From NCBI RefSeq assembly GCF_004354015.1, contig NZ_SMRU01000002.1:214879-278878 (forward strand): 64,000 nucleotides of DNA. Reading direction: 5' to 3'. The notes under the pieces were generated by a model, which saw only the letters and a list, made by a program, of their open reading frames with translations, did no database searches and had not been told where the DNA came from. The stretch comes from Arthrobacter terricola. Its GTDB lineage: Bacteria > Actinomycetota > Actinomycetes > Actinomycetales > Micrococcaceae. Below are positions 18,581-26,491 of this stretch, one piece after another. The position numbers and the translations under genes are program-made. Each line of letters starts with the position of its first letter. Position 1 is the first letter of the stretch.

Positions 18581-19332
18581 ACCGCCCGGTTCCGCTTCTG
18601 GCCCGGCGCTGGCCGGGTCAGAAGCCAGGCAATCCAGAGGCCAAGGATGTACAACGGGGCGCCCATGATCAGCCGCATGGTGGCTAGCGCAGCCAGGCCC
18701 GCGTCACCCATGAAGTACAGCGGCACCTGGACAACGAGCCGCAACGCCAGGACCGCGATGACCACCCAGGTACCGATGCTGTAAGCCCTGAGTCGTTCGG
18801 GATCCTTGCGCCAGTCGAAACCCTCGTTCCGTACAAAGCCGAACAGCAGGCCGGCAATCGGCCACTTGACGGCAATGGACACCACCATCGCCACGATGTA
18901 GGCAACGTTCGTGTAGAAGCCGAGGACGTAGAAGTCTTCCGCCTTCCCCGTGGTGTTGGCGAGCCACGCCGAAATGGCGACGCCGGCAATCCCGGCAAGA
19001 GCCTGGGTCAACGGACGGCGTTGGACCAGCCTCACCACCGTGAAGATGGCCGCTCCCACAAGCGCTGCGACCAGCGATGCCGGAAGATCGCGCGTCACCA
19101 TGAAGGCGACCAGGAACACGAGTCCCGGCACGATGCTCTCGGCAATGCCTTGGACACCGCCCGCGGACTTGAGGATATCGACGTGGCCGTGGGCATTCCG
19201 CTGAAGGCCCGCCTTCTCCGCGTAGCCCGCGGCGAGATCGGCAATGCTTGGTGTTGCCGCGCGCGTTTCGTCCGGACCAGGCTGCTCCTGCGCAGGTTGT
19301 TCGTGCGGACCGGGTCCGTTGGAGACGGTCAT
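18553..19332 (-). CDS. DUF3159 family membrane protein
   Basis: This 259-residue protein has a hydrophilic N-terminus (about 45 residues, Glu/Gln/Pro-rich), about six hydrophobic segments from residue 65 to 245, and a short basic tail. GLVFLVAFMVTRDLPASLVAALVGA and FGFVRNEGFDWRKDPERLRAYSIGTW are typical of DUF3159. The function is unknown. It is the last gene of the tightly overlapping DUF3710, OB-fold, DUF3159 unit; its ATG overlaps the OB-fold stop (ATGA). Recall of M. tuberculosis places Rv2693c in the same spot. Confidence 0.87.
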   Translation of the reverse strand: MTVSNGPGPHEQPAQEQPGPDETRAATPSIADLAAGYAEKAGLQRNAHGHVDILKSAGGVQGIAESIVPGLVFLVAFMVTRDLPASLVAALVGAAIFTVVRLVQRRPLTQALAGIAGVAISAWLANTTGKAEDFYVLGFYTNVAYIVAMVVSIAVKWPIAGLLFGFVRNEGFDWRKDPERLRAYSIGTWVVIAVLALRLVVQVPLYFMGDAGLAALATMRLIMGAPLYILGLWIAWLLTRPAPGQKRNRAVQPSNPSSD

Positions 19333-19682
19333 TGATGCTCCTGCCTGGAGAGGATTTCATAGCGCGGGTTGAACATGGTGGGCATTCCGTCCCTGACGGT
19401 GACCATTCCCTCAAGGCGAAGTATCGTCCCCGGTTCGATTCCGGGTACTTTGCGGCGGCCGAGCCAGATGACCCGCAATCGCGCCAAAGGGCCGCCCTCG
19501 CCGCTGTGCACTACCCGGTCGACGACGATCGCCGAGAAGTGGGCTTGCTCGCTGGCGGGCTCGTACGTCACCGAATCGATGAAGCCGATGCAGGCGACCC
19601 TCCCCCGCGCCGGAAGGTCTGTCAATGGCCGGGGCACCGAGCCGCCCTGCCCAGCCAAGGGGCGCGCCGCTTTGTCAGCCAA
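19329..19682 (-). CDS. OB-fold nucleic-acid-binding domain protein
   Basis: This small protein (117 residues from the chosen start) has a single OB-fold (RGRVACIGFIDSVTYEPASE, then LRVIWLGRRKVPGIEPGTILRLEGMVTVRDGMPTMFNPRYEIL), like the tRNA-anticodon/RecG-type OB domains. I place the start at the TTG at 19682, eight bases inside the 3' end of DUF3710, because the longer in-frame extension lies wholly inside that gene and has no family character. The function is unknown; single-stranded nucleic acid is the usual ligand of this fold. It is coupled to DUF3159 by an ATGA overlap. Confidence 0.82.
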   Translation of the reverse strand: MADKAARPLAGQGGSVPRPLTDLPARGRVACIGFIDSVTYEPASEQAHFSAIVVDRVVHSGEGGPLARLRVIWLGRRKVPGIEPGTILRLEGMVTVRDGMPTMFNPRYEILSRQEHQ

Positions 19683-20418
19683 TCTGGGTGATCTCCGGGC
19701 CGCGCTCAGGCCGCCGCAATTCCTCAGGGGCTTCGTCCGGGACGCCGTGCTGTCCGGGGCCGGCAGCATCCTTCGGCAACCTCAACTGGAGGAGTTCGCG
19801 CGGCGGCATCGGGTTCTCACCGCGGATGACCACCACTTTGCGGAAGAGGCTTTCGAGGTTTTGCGCGGCGTCCTTCTCCAAGGCTGCCGGGCCACCGATC
19901 ACGCCGCGAAGGAACCAGCGGGGCCCGTCCACTCCCATGAACCTGGCGGCCCGGAAGCCCCTGCCGCCGTCGGCTGCTTCAGTGGGAAGCTTGGCAACGA
20001 GTTCCGTGCCGAAGGCGCCGGGGACTTCTTCCACCTCGCCGCCTTGGCTCGCGACGGACTGGCCGATCTGCTCTCGGATCTCGTCCCAAAGGCCCTCCGA
20101 ACGGGGGGCCGCGAACGCCTGGAGCTGGAGGCTTGAGCCGTCGAGATCCATGGTGACCGCGACAACCCGTTGGGTTGCTTCCTCTACCTCAAGGCGCAAT
20201 TGAAGGCCCTCTGAAGGTTCGATCAGCAGGGAGCCGAGATCCACGTAGCCGTCGTGGCTGTCGATTTCACTCGCATCCAGCGGTCCCTTCGACAGGCGGA
20301 AATCGCCCTTGGTAGCTCCGCTTTCAACCGTTTCGGCCGCCTGCTTAGTACCGTTATCTCCGGCACCGTTGTCTTCGGGCTGCTTGGCCTTGGACTTCTT
20401 TCCGCGCCCAAAAAGCAT
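19675..20418 (-). CDS. DUF3710 domain-containing protein
   Basis: This 247-residue soluble protein has a charged low-complexity N-terminus (FGRGKKSKAKQPEDNGAGDN), a DUF3710 core (VDLGSLLIEPSEGLQLRLEVEE through PRWFLRGVIGGPAAL), and a Pro/Arg-rich C-terminus. No enzymatic motif is recognised. It lies 109 bases downstream of dut and heads the three-gene overlapping unit. dut, DUF3710, OB-fold and DUF3159 are neighbours across actinobacteria, but no function is established to my knowledge. Confidence 0.87.
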   Translation of the reverse strand: MLFGRGKKSKAKQPEDNGAGDNGTKQAAETVESGATKGDFRLSKGPLDASEIDSHDGYVDLGSLLIEPSEGLQLRLEVEEATQRVVAVTMDLDGSSLQLQAFAAPRSEGLWDEIREQIGQSVASQGGEVEEVPGAFGTELVAKLPTEAADGGRGFRAARFMGVDGPRWFLRGVIGGPAALEKDAAQNLESLFRKVVVIRGENPMPPRELLQLRLPKDAAGPGQHGVPDEAPEELRRPERGPEITQIG

Positions 20419-20527
20419 CGGTTTGTCTCCTTAGTAGTGGTCCATCCCCCAGTAAACCGCAGGCCGCCCCGTAACGCGCGGGCAGCATGGCAACCTGCTC
20501 CTTGCGGGTCGATTGCCGAGGGCGTGG

Positions 20528-21040
20528 TTAACTCGCGGGCGGCGCGAAGCCGCCTGTGGATCCAAAGCCGCCGGTGCCGCGCGCCGTGTCGGAAAGTTCC
20601 TCCACGGCGACGAACAGCGCATATTCGACACGCTGGATCACCATTTGTGCAATTCTATCGCCGCGCTTGAGCTCGATGGCGTGGTTTTGGTCCGTGTTCA
20701 AAAGCGTCACGGAGATTTCACCTCGATAGCCTGCATCCACCGTCCCGGGGGCGTTGACTACCGTGAGTCCGTGCTTGGTGGCCAGTCCCGAACGCGGATG
20801 GATCAAGGCCACAAATCCGTTGGGCAACGCGATCGAGACACCGGTCGGGACAAGCTTCCGTTCCCCGGGAGCCAGCGTGACGTCCTCTCGTGCTCGGAGG
20901 TCCGCTCCAGCGTCGCCCGGGTGCGCGTACGACGGAACTTCCAGTCCGGCGTCGAGCATTTTCAGTTGGACCTGAAGGGTCGGGGCGCCGTACTCGACGG
21001 CGGGGGCTGCTGGGCTTGCTACTGCTGTCTCGTGACTCAC
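20528..21040 (-). CDS. dut: dUTP diphosphatase
   Basis: This 170-residue trimeric dUTPase hydrolyses dUTP to dUMP and pyrophosphate, keeping uracil out of DNA and feeding dTMP synthesis. All five motifs are visible: DAGADLRA (I), [10 protein letters not shown] (II), [12 protein letters not shown] (III, catalytic Asp), [11 protein letters not shown] (IV) and [10 protein letters not shown] (V). The start is GTG at 21040; the first 20 residues are an Ala/Pro-rich extension. AAGGGA lies very close to the start and TAGAAT eight bases upstream could be a -10. Confidence 0.96.
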   Translation of the reverse strand: MSHETAVASPAAPAVEYGAPTLQVQLKMLDAGLEVPSYAHPGDAGADLRAREDVTLAPGERKLVPTGVSIALPNGFVALIHPRSGLATKHGLTVVNAPGTVDAGYRGEISVTLLNTDQNHAIELKRGDRIAQMVIQRVEYALFVAVEELSDTARGTGGFGSTGGFAPPAS

Positions 21041-21123
21041 AGTCCCTTATTCTATCGTCCGCTGATTGCTGTCCGGATTCCCGCCTGTGCGGGGAAGCGT
21101 CATTGGGAGGCTCCCGTTCCCGA

Positions 21124-21129
21124 TAAGCT
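21124..21129 (+). promoter_or_regulatory. -10 element of a likely leaderless promoter (DUF3093)
   Basis: TAAGCT is followed by six bases and then the ATG at 21136, with no Shine-Dalgarno sequence. The same hexamer precedes the membrane protein at 55618 and lipB. Confidence 0.5.
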
Positions 21130-21135
21130 TGATGC

Positions 21136-21633
21136 ATGCCTGAATCGATTCCAGCCGCACCCGCCTCCAACCATTCTTCGAATGGAGCGGACGCGCCATT
21201 TACGGAGAAGTTGTGGCCGTCTGCCTGGATCTGGATCGTCGTGGTTTGCTTGTCCTCCGCGGGCATCCTCATCCTTGCGCCCATCAGCATCACCGCCGGA
21301 ATCATTGCCGCCCTGGTCCTCTTCGCGGTCATGACCTCCCTGCTGGTGTTGTCCACTCCGTTAATCAAGGTAGACAAGGACACTGTCCAAGTAGGCCGCG
21401 CCAGCATCCAGCGGGAATTCGTGGGCTCCGTCGCGGTATTCCGCAAAGACGAAGCCACGGCAGAGCGCGGCACCCGGCTGAATGGGCTTGCCTACCTTTG
21501 CCTCCGCGGATGGATCGACCCCGTAGTACGGATCGAAATCACAGACCCCGCCGACCGCACTCCCTACTGGCTCGCTTCCACCCGTCGGCCCGATGAACTC
21601 TTGAAGGCCCTCTCGGACAAGGCATCCGCCTAG
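21136..21633 (+). CDS. DUF3093 family membrane protein
   Basis: This 165-residue protein has two adjacent transmembrane segments near residues 32-78 (WIWIVVVCLSSAGILILAPI and ITAGIIAALVLFAVMTSLLV), then a soluble C-terminal domain (VDKDTVQVGRASIQREFVGSV through RTPYWLASTRRPDELLKAL). This layout and the WLASTRRP segment fit DUF3093. The function is unknown. It is divergent from dut and converges on DUF4193 with only 14 bases between stops, an arrangement conserved in actinobacteria. Confidence 0.87.
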   Translation: MPESIPAAPASNHSSNGADAPFTEKLWPSAWIWIVVVCLSSAGILILAPISITAGIIAALVLFAVMTSLLVLSTPLIKVDKDTVQVGRASIQREFVGSVAVFRKDEATAERGTRLNGLAYLCLRGWIDPVVRIEITDPADRTPYWLASTRRPDELLKALSDKASA

Positions 21634-21647
21634 GACTTGCGCCCGCT

Positions 21648-21947
21648 TCAGCTTTCGCATTCCTTGCAGTAAAGGTGCCCGTCCTTTTCCCGCGCTATCT
21701 GTGAGCGGTGCTTGACGAGGAAGCAGCTGTAACAGGTGAACTCATCCGCCTGTGCCGGCAGGACGCGGACCAGGAGCTCTTCGCTCGACAGGTCCGCACC
21801 GGGAAGCTCATAGGCATCGGCGAGATCGGTCTCGTCGATGTCGACCGCCGATGACTGCTTCTCGGTCCGACGCGTCTTGAGTTCCTCGATCGAGTCCTCG
21901 CTGGCGTCCTCTTCCGTCTTCCGAGGGGCATCGTAGTCCGTTGCCAT
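21648..21947 (-). CDS. DUF4193 family zinc-ribbon-like protein
   Basis: This 99-residue acidic protein has a disordered charged N-terminal half (DAPRKTEEDASEDSIEELKTRR) and a C-terminal four-cysteine motif (FTCYSCFLVKHRSQIA, then YCKEC) that should bind zinc. DUF4193 proteins are small and near-universal in actinobacteria, with no established role. AGAGGA precedes the ATG. A DksA-like or transcription-associated role would be speculation from the zinc ribbon alone. Confidence 0.88.
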   Translation of the reverse strand: MATDYDAPRKTEEDASEDSIEELKTRRTEKQSSAVDIDETDLADAYELPGADLSSEELLVRVLPAQADEFTCYSCFLVKHRSQIAREKDGHLYCKECES

Positions 21948-22168
21948 GGTCCTCTTCTTCGTTCTCCCTTGATGGGTGCTGCTGTTGATTGCGGGGCCCG
22001 CAGTCGGGTAGACCGGAGCCTGCTCCGATCTAAGGATGTAACGTCACAGGCCGTCTTTTTGTGCCCGGCAACGGCCAGATTGTCCTCCCGGCCGATGCGA
22101 AAGTCCATAGTCCGCGGAGCCCCCTCTACCGGCCGGCAACCGGAAAATCGCGGAAATTCGCGGCACGC

Positions 22169-22190
22169 CCTTTGTCCTAGTAGGAAAAGG
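22169..22190. promoter_or_regulatory. imperfect inverted repeat upstream of sepH
   Basis: In the 296 bases between DUF4193 and sepH the main visible structure is a 22-base inverted repeat with 9 of 11 pairs (CCTTTGTCCTA and TAGGAAAAGG as the arms), ending 53 bases before the sepH start. It could be an operator or overlap the promoter. Nothing else in this gap is recognised. Confidence 0.3.
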
Positions 22191-22243
22191 CTCCACCGGG
22201 TGGCAGAGTTTCGAATGTCAGATATGCCATGGTGGAGGGTTTT

Positions 22244-23782
22244 ATGCGGGATCTACGGCTGGTTGGCGTCCATGATGACGGCGGACATCTCCTGTTGAGC
22301 GGAACCGGCGGCGAGATGTTCCAGCTTCCGATCGACGAGGCACTGCGCGTTGCCGCGAGCCGTACACCTGCCCAGGTGGCCGCCCGTGCATCCATCACGC
22401 CTGTCGCCATGTCACCGCGCGATATCCAATCACGCATCCGCAGCGGCGCAACAGCGGCAGAAGTCGCGGATATGTCCGGGATGCTCCTGGCCAACGTGCA
22501 ACGCTATGAAGGCCCCGTGCTCGCCGAACGGGAATACATCGCCGAGCAAGCCCGCAAAGTCGAAGTCGCAGCCCCCGCACCCGGCCACGATGCGTACCGC
22601 GCCGCTTTTGGCGACGAACCCGCAAGCCTTGGTGCCATGGTGGCGCACCGCCTGACTGCACACGGCATCGATTCCTCATCCGTCGAGTGGGATTCGTGGC
22701 GTCGCACGGACGGCACGTGGACCGTCGTCGCGCGCTTTGATACCAAGCCGGGCGAGCTTGAAAGCATCGGCGAAGAACCGCCGGCCATGTGGACTTTCAA
22801 TCCGGCACGCAAGTCCCTCCAGAACGCCAACCGCTGGGCGCAGCAGCTCAGTGAGCTCGAGCCCCTGGACGGACCCGTTCCCGCCAGGCGCCTCACCGCC
22901 GTCGTGGATCGTCCGTTCGATTTCGAGGTCGACGCCGAGACCACCGCGCTTGCAACCGCCGCGGCGGCCTCGAGGGAAGCTGACGGGCTCCTCGACATGC
23001 TGCGTTCCCGCCGCGGGCAGCGGCTGGGCCTTGACGAAGACAGCGATGACGCTTTGGCCCTGCTCCTGAGCAGCGGCGTGCCGGCAGCCCATCCGCGATC
23101 CGACGACGACGAGGCACCCTCGGAAAAGCCGGCCCTGGAGACCTCGGCCGCGGACAAGGATGCTGCCGATGAGGGCCCTGTCGATGCAGGGAAGACCAAA
23201 CCCGCACAAGCGGACCCCGCGCAGACCCGCCGCGACGCACGGGCAGCCATGTTATCGAGGCTGAGCCTGGCGCCCCGGCATCAGGACAATGACGGCAATT
23301 CCTTGCACCTGCACGACGGCGTTAGCACCGACACCCGGGAAGTCACCGTCATTCCGGGTCCCCTGCGTCCCGTGACCGTCTTGCGGGGAAAGCGGGAGGA
23401 CGCAGCCCAAGCCGCCGCCGGACGATCCGCCCACGAAAAGCCTGCCCAGGAAACGCCAGCCAACGACGCCCCTTCGCACGACGCCGACCACGACGCCGAC
23501 GAAGCTCCGGAATCGTCGCAGCGGGCAGGGCTGGACGAACTGCTGGGCGGCGCCCCCCGTCGCGAGCGTGACGATGCCCGGCCTGCCCGTAGCGGTCTTG
23601 GCGATTCCTGGCTGAAAGCCTCCCCTGCCACTAGCCACAACACCGCGGAACAATCTACGCCGGGCGCAAGCCACGGCGACGAGCCTTCCGATGCCCCTGC
23701 TGCAGAACGCCAGCCGTCACGCCCAAAGCGCTCGAGCATCCCCAGCTGGGACGAGATCGTTTTCGGAACCCGCGGAGACTAA
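22244..23782 (+). CDS. sepH: septation protein SepH
   Basis: This 512-residue protein has an N-terminal DUF3071 domain (about residues 1-165; MRDLRLVGVHDDGGHLLLSG, and a helix-turn-helix-like stretch around RDIQSRIRSGATAAEVADMSG). A long Ala/Asp/Pro-rich disordered C-terminal half follows. In Streptomyces and mycobacteria SepH binds and stimulates FtsZ assembly at the septum. I chose the ATG at 22244 because GGAGG lies five bases upstream and family members begin at this motif; the in-frame ATG at 22229 would add MVEGF. It converges on tdk with only seven bases between stops. Confidence 0.92.
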   Translation: MRDLRLVGVHDDGGHLLLSGTGGEMFQLPIDEALRVAASRTPAQVAARASITPVAMSPRDIQSRIRSGATAAEVADMSGMLLANVQRYEGPVLAEREYIAEQARKVEVAAPAPGHDAYRAAFGDEPASLGAMVAHRLTAHGIDSSSVEWDSWRRTDGTWTVVARFDTKPGELESIGEEPPAMWTFNPARKSLQNANRWAQQLSELEPLDGPVPARRLTAVVDRPFDFEVDAETTALATAAAASREADGLLDMLRSRRGQRLGLDEDSDDALALLLSSGVPAAHPRSDDDEAPSEKPALETSAADKDAADEGPVDAGKTKPAQADPAQTRRDARAAMLSRLSLAPRHQDNDGNSLHLHDGVSTDTREVTVIPGPLRPVTVLRGKREDAAQAAAGRSAHEKPAQETPANDAPSHDADHDADEAPESSQRAGLDELLGGAPRRERDDARPARSGLGDSWLKASPATSHNTAEQSTPGASHGDEPSDAPAAERQPSRPKRSSIPSWDEIVFGTRGD

Positions 23783-23789
23783 GCGGCTT

Positions 23790-24500
23790 TCAGTGCGTCC
23801 CGCGCCATAGGCAGGCGTCGACGTCGAACGGCAGCAACTGGTCCCGGCTCGCCATGAGGTTCGCCCCGTGCGCCGTCACGCGCCGCATGTAGTGGCGGCG
23901 GCACAGCGTTTCATACCCCACCACGGGAGCCGTCGTTTCCAACGATGGCTCCTCGCTCGGGCTTCCATCCATTGCGACGTCGCCCACCACTACCTGTTCG
24001 CCTTCAACCACCATGATGCCGTCCACGGTGCGCGCGTTGTGGGTGGCACGGCGGCCGCACCAGCAGAGAGCTTCGACCTGCAGGACCTGCACCCTGTCGG
24101 CGAGCTCGACGAGGCGCTGCGAGCCGGGGAACAACCTGGTCCGGAAGTCCGAGGTGATTCCGAAGGCGAACACATCGACGTCCATCTCGTCGACCACGCG
24201 GGCCAGCTGGTCAACCTGGACCGGCGAATAGAACTGTGCCTCGTCACAAATGAGGTAGTCCACGCGGAGGCCCTTCGTACGGCGCCGGACCACCTCATCC
24301 CAGAAATCGGTAGTGTCATCGACTTCCACGGCGTCCGTCTGGAGGCCAAGCCGGCTCGAGATCACGGAATCTCCGGCCCTGTCGTTGCGGCTGAAGCGGA
24401 CTCCGCCCCGGCCCCGGGCTTTGTGGTTGTGGTCCATCTGGAGCGCGAGCGTGGACTTTCCGCAGTCCATGGTTCCGGAAAAGAAGATCAGTTCAGCCAC
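23790..24500 (-). CDS. tdk: thymidine kinase
   Basis: This 236-residue type II thymidine kinase phosphorylates thymidine with ATP in pyrimidine salvage. It has a Walker A (FSGTMDCGKSTLALQ), a Walker B-like DYLICDEAQF with the catalytic Glu, and zinc-site cysteines in LCWCGRRATHNAR and ETLCRRHY. The start overlaps the end of the phosphodiesterase gene by eight bases, so it is the last gene of the DUF5998, phosphodiesterase, tdk unit. Confidence 0.95.
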   Translation of the reverse strand: MAELIFFSGTMDCGKSTLALQMDHNHKARGRGGVRFSRNDRAGDSVISSRLGLQTDAVEVDDTTDFWDEVVRRRTKGLRVDYLICDEAQFYSPVQVDQLARVVDEMDVDVFAFGITSDFRTRLFPGSQRLVELADRVQVLQVEALCWCGRRATHNARTVDGIMVVEGEQVVVGDVAMDGSPSEEPSLETTAPVVGYETLCRRHYMRRVTAHGANLMASRDQLLPFDVDACLWRGTH

Positions 24501-25719
24501 GGCGGCCTTTGCGTCCTCCCGCCTGGAAGCAGATCAGCGGTACCTCCCGCTCGGCCTTCGTCAACGATCCGTGCTGGCCGACGACCTCCATGGCTGTGGG
24601 GCGGACGCGGCGGACGTCGTAGAGCGCCAGGGTGTCCCTGGTGGCGATCATCACGTCACCGATCCGTGGGAAGACTTCCGGGCGCAAGGCCCCGAACAAT
24701 CCCGCGGCCACTGCCTGCTCCCGGGTGAAGGCCCAAATGCGCTCACCGAATCGGCCACGCCAGGCTTCGATCAGTGCCGACCTGTGCGCTTCGCCGGCAT
24801 CGGGTTCCAAATAAAGGTGGACCATGCGCGGTTCGCCCGCCGTGTGCCGTACTCCCGCGATGAGTGAGGCATCAGCCGAGTAATCAATCCGCTGGGACTC
24901 CGGAACGTCGAGCATTCCGTGGTCGCCGGTGAGGAGGATGGTGGTGCCCGCAGGGAGCGAGGATGAGAGCCTCTTGACGGTTGAATCGACTTCCTCGAGC
25001 TGGTGTTCCCACCGCTCGGACTGGCACCCGTAACGGTGTCCGGCCTTGTCGAGCTCATTGACGTAGAAGTACATGAGGGAACGCGAGCCGGCGGCCATGG
25101 CTTCCCCGGCCGCGGCAGTCCGGGCATGCAAGGAGTTGCCGCCCACGAAACGGCTTCCCCGAAGCGCCGCCCGCGTCATGGGCGAATCGCCGAATTGCGG
25201 CAAGCTGACAGTGATTGCGTCGGCTTCCGCGGCCACCCGTTCGAAGATCGTCGGGAACGGCTGCCACTCAAGGGGATCCACGCCGGCATCCCAATTGCCG
25301 AGGAGATTGACCACCTTGTCCTGGGCCGGATCCAGGACGTCGTACCCCACCATTCCGTGTTCACCGGGCGTGCGCCCCGTTCCGAGGCTGGCAAGGGAAG
25401 ACGCCGTAGTGGAGGGGAACGCCGAGTCGAGCCACACTGGGACGGACCCCTGCCCCGAATTCACGATGGACCTCAGGAACGGCGTGTGCGCGGCCTTTTG
25501 TTTGAGGAGGTTACGGCCCAGTCCATCGGCCAGAACGACGCAGACGCGCTGCGAAGAGGGCAGATCCAACGTGTTTTGGAAGCCTTGCACACCCATGCTT
25601 GCTGCGGCACTGCCCAGGACCTCGGCAATTGTCCTGCTGCCGTACAGCGGCGCGGCTGGAAGTTCGGAAAGGGCAGCGTCGACTGGCGCGGCTTCCTGTG
25701 CCGCGTGCGGATTCGCCAT
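24493..25719 (-). CDS. alkaline phosphatase superfamily / nucleotide pyrophosphatase-phosphodiesterase
   Basis: This 408-residue soluble metal-dependent hydrolase shows metal and nucleophile motifs of the NPP branch: VVLADGLGRN, AFPSTTASSLASLGTGRTPGEHG (catalytic Thr), and LTGDHGMLD. No signal peptide is seen, so it is probably cytosolic, unlike classical alkaline phosphatases. The substrate is unknown; being sandwiched with thymidine kinase, a nucleotide is a reasonable guess. The start is the ATG at 25719, sharing one base with the DUF5998 stop (TGATG). A longer open frame upstream is a shadow of that gene. Confidence 0.88.
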   Translation of the reverse strand: MANPHAAQEAAPVDAALSELPAAPLYGSRTIAEVLGSAAASMGVQGFQNTLDLPSSQRVCVVLADGLGRNLLKQKAAHTPFLRSIVNSGQGSVPVWLDSAFPSTTASSLASLGTGRTPGEHGMVGYDVLDPAQDKVVNLLGNWDAGVDPLEWQPFPTIFERVAAEADAITVSLPQFGDSPMTRAALRGSRFVGGNSLHARTAAAGEAMAAGSRSLMYFYVNELDKAGHRYGCQSERWEHQLEEVDSTVKRLSSSLPAGTTILLTGDHGMLDVPESQRIDYSADASLIAGVRHTAGEPRMVHLYLEPDAGEAHRSALIEAWRGRFGERIWAFTREQAVAAGLFGALRPEVFPRIGDVMIATRDTLALYDVRRVRPTAMEVVGQHGSLTKAEREVPLICFQAGGRKGRRG

Positions 25720-26447
25720 CAGCGCTGGTGTCCCCGGTTCTGCCGGTTGCCGAACACGCCTGAACGGAGTCGCGGCGCGGAGATGGTGCCTGTGTGGGCT
25801 GAAGGAGCGGGAGTGCCGGTGTTGACGGCCCGCAAAGCCCTGGCGAAGATCTTGGCGTCCTGGACAGCCCGGGGACCATCGGCCTCCGAGCTGATCCGCA
25901 GCACGATGTCTTCCTGGGAAATAGTGCCGGTGTAGCCGTGGTCGGCTTCGCATTGCGGGTCGCCGCAACTGGCCGGGCCGACGTCGACGCGCTGGCCGCC
26001 GGACCATGCGATGGAGAGGGTCAGTTCCCTGACGGGGTCGCTCGGCGTGTAGTTTTGCGGCTGCGCGTACATGTAGCTCAAGACAACCGAGCGGATCTGT
26101 GCGACAGGCACGGATTCGGTGGAGATCTGGGCGACGATCTGCTCGCCGGCCTCGTCCAGTTGCTGGTCGTCGACGTGCGTGATCACCAGCATGTCCTCGG
26201 TGAGGACCAGGACCGTGATGTGGCGCCTGACCTCGGCGCGGTCGAAATGGGTTTCCAGGTGCACAAGGTGGGCGAGGCAATCCCGCCCGTCCAATGCGTC
26301 GGCGACCACGTCCGCAACGAGGACGGGGTAGAACCCTGCGCGCTGAAGTGCCTGGTCCAGGCTCTGCCCCTGCGAGCTGTGGTTGTGTGCTGCATGGTGC
26401 CCGGTGGCAGCCGGGCCGGACGGAGGCGTCGGGGACTTCGAGCTCAT
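25719..26447 (-). CDS. DUF5998 family protein
   Basis: This 242-residue soluble protein has a Ser/Pro/His-rich N-terminal 30 residues, then a conserved core (LDQALQRAGFYPVLVADVVADAL through ALDGRDCLAHLVHLETHFD) and IRSVVLSYMYAQPQNY. DUF5998 is actinobacterial and uncharacterised. ASCGDPQCEADHGYTG holds a CxxxxC pair that could bind a metal. It heads the overlapping unit with the phosphodiesterase and tdk. Confidence 0.85.
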   Translation of the reverse strand: MSSKSPTPPSGPAATGHHAAHNHSSQGQSLDQALQRAGFYPVLVADVVADALDGRDCLAHLVHLETHFDRAEVRRHITVLVLTEDMLVITHVDDQQLDEAGEQIVAQISTESVPVAQIRSVVLSYMYAQPQNYTPSDPVRELTLSIAWSGGQRVDVGPASCGDPQCEADHGYTGTISQEDIVLRISSEADGPRAVQDAKIFARALRAVNTGTPAPSAHTGTISAPRLRSGVFGNRQNRGHQR

Positions 26448-26491
26448 TACCCCATTTTCACAGATCGGCCGGGCACTTCATAACTGTGTGG

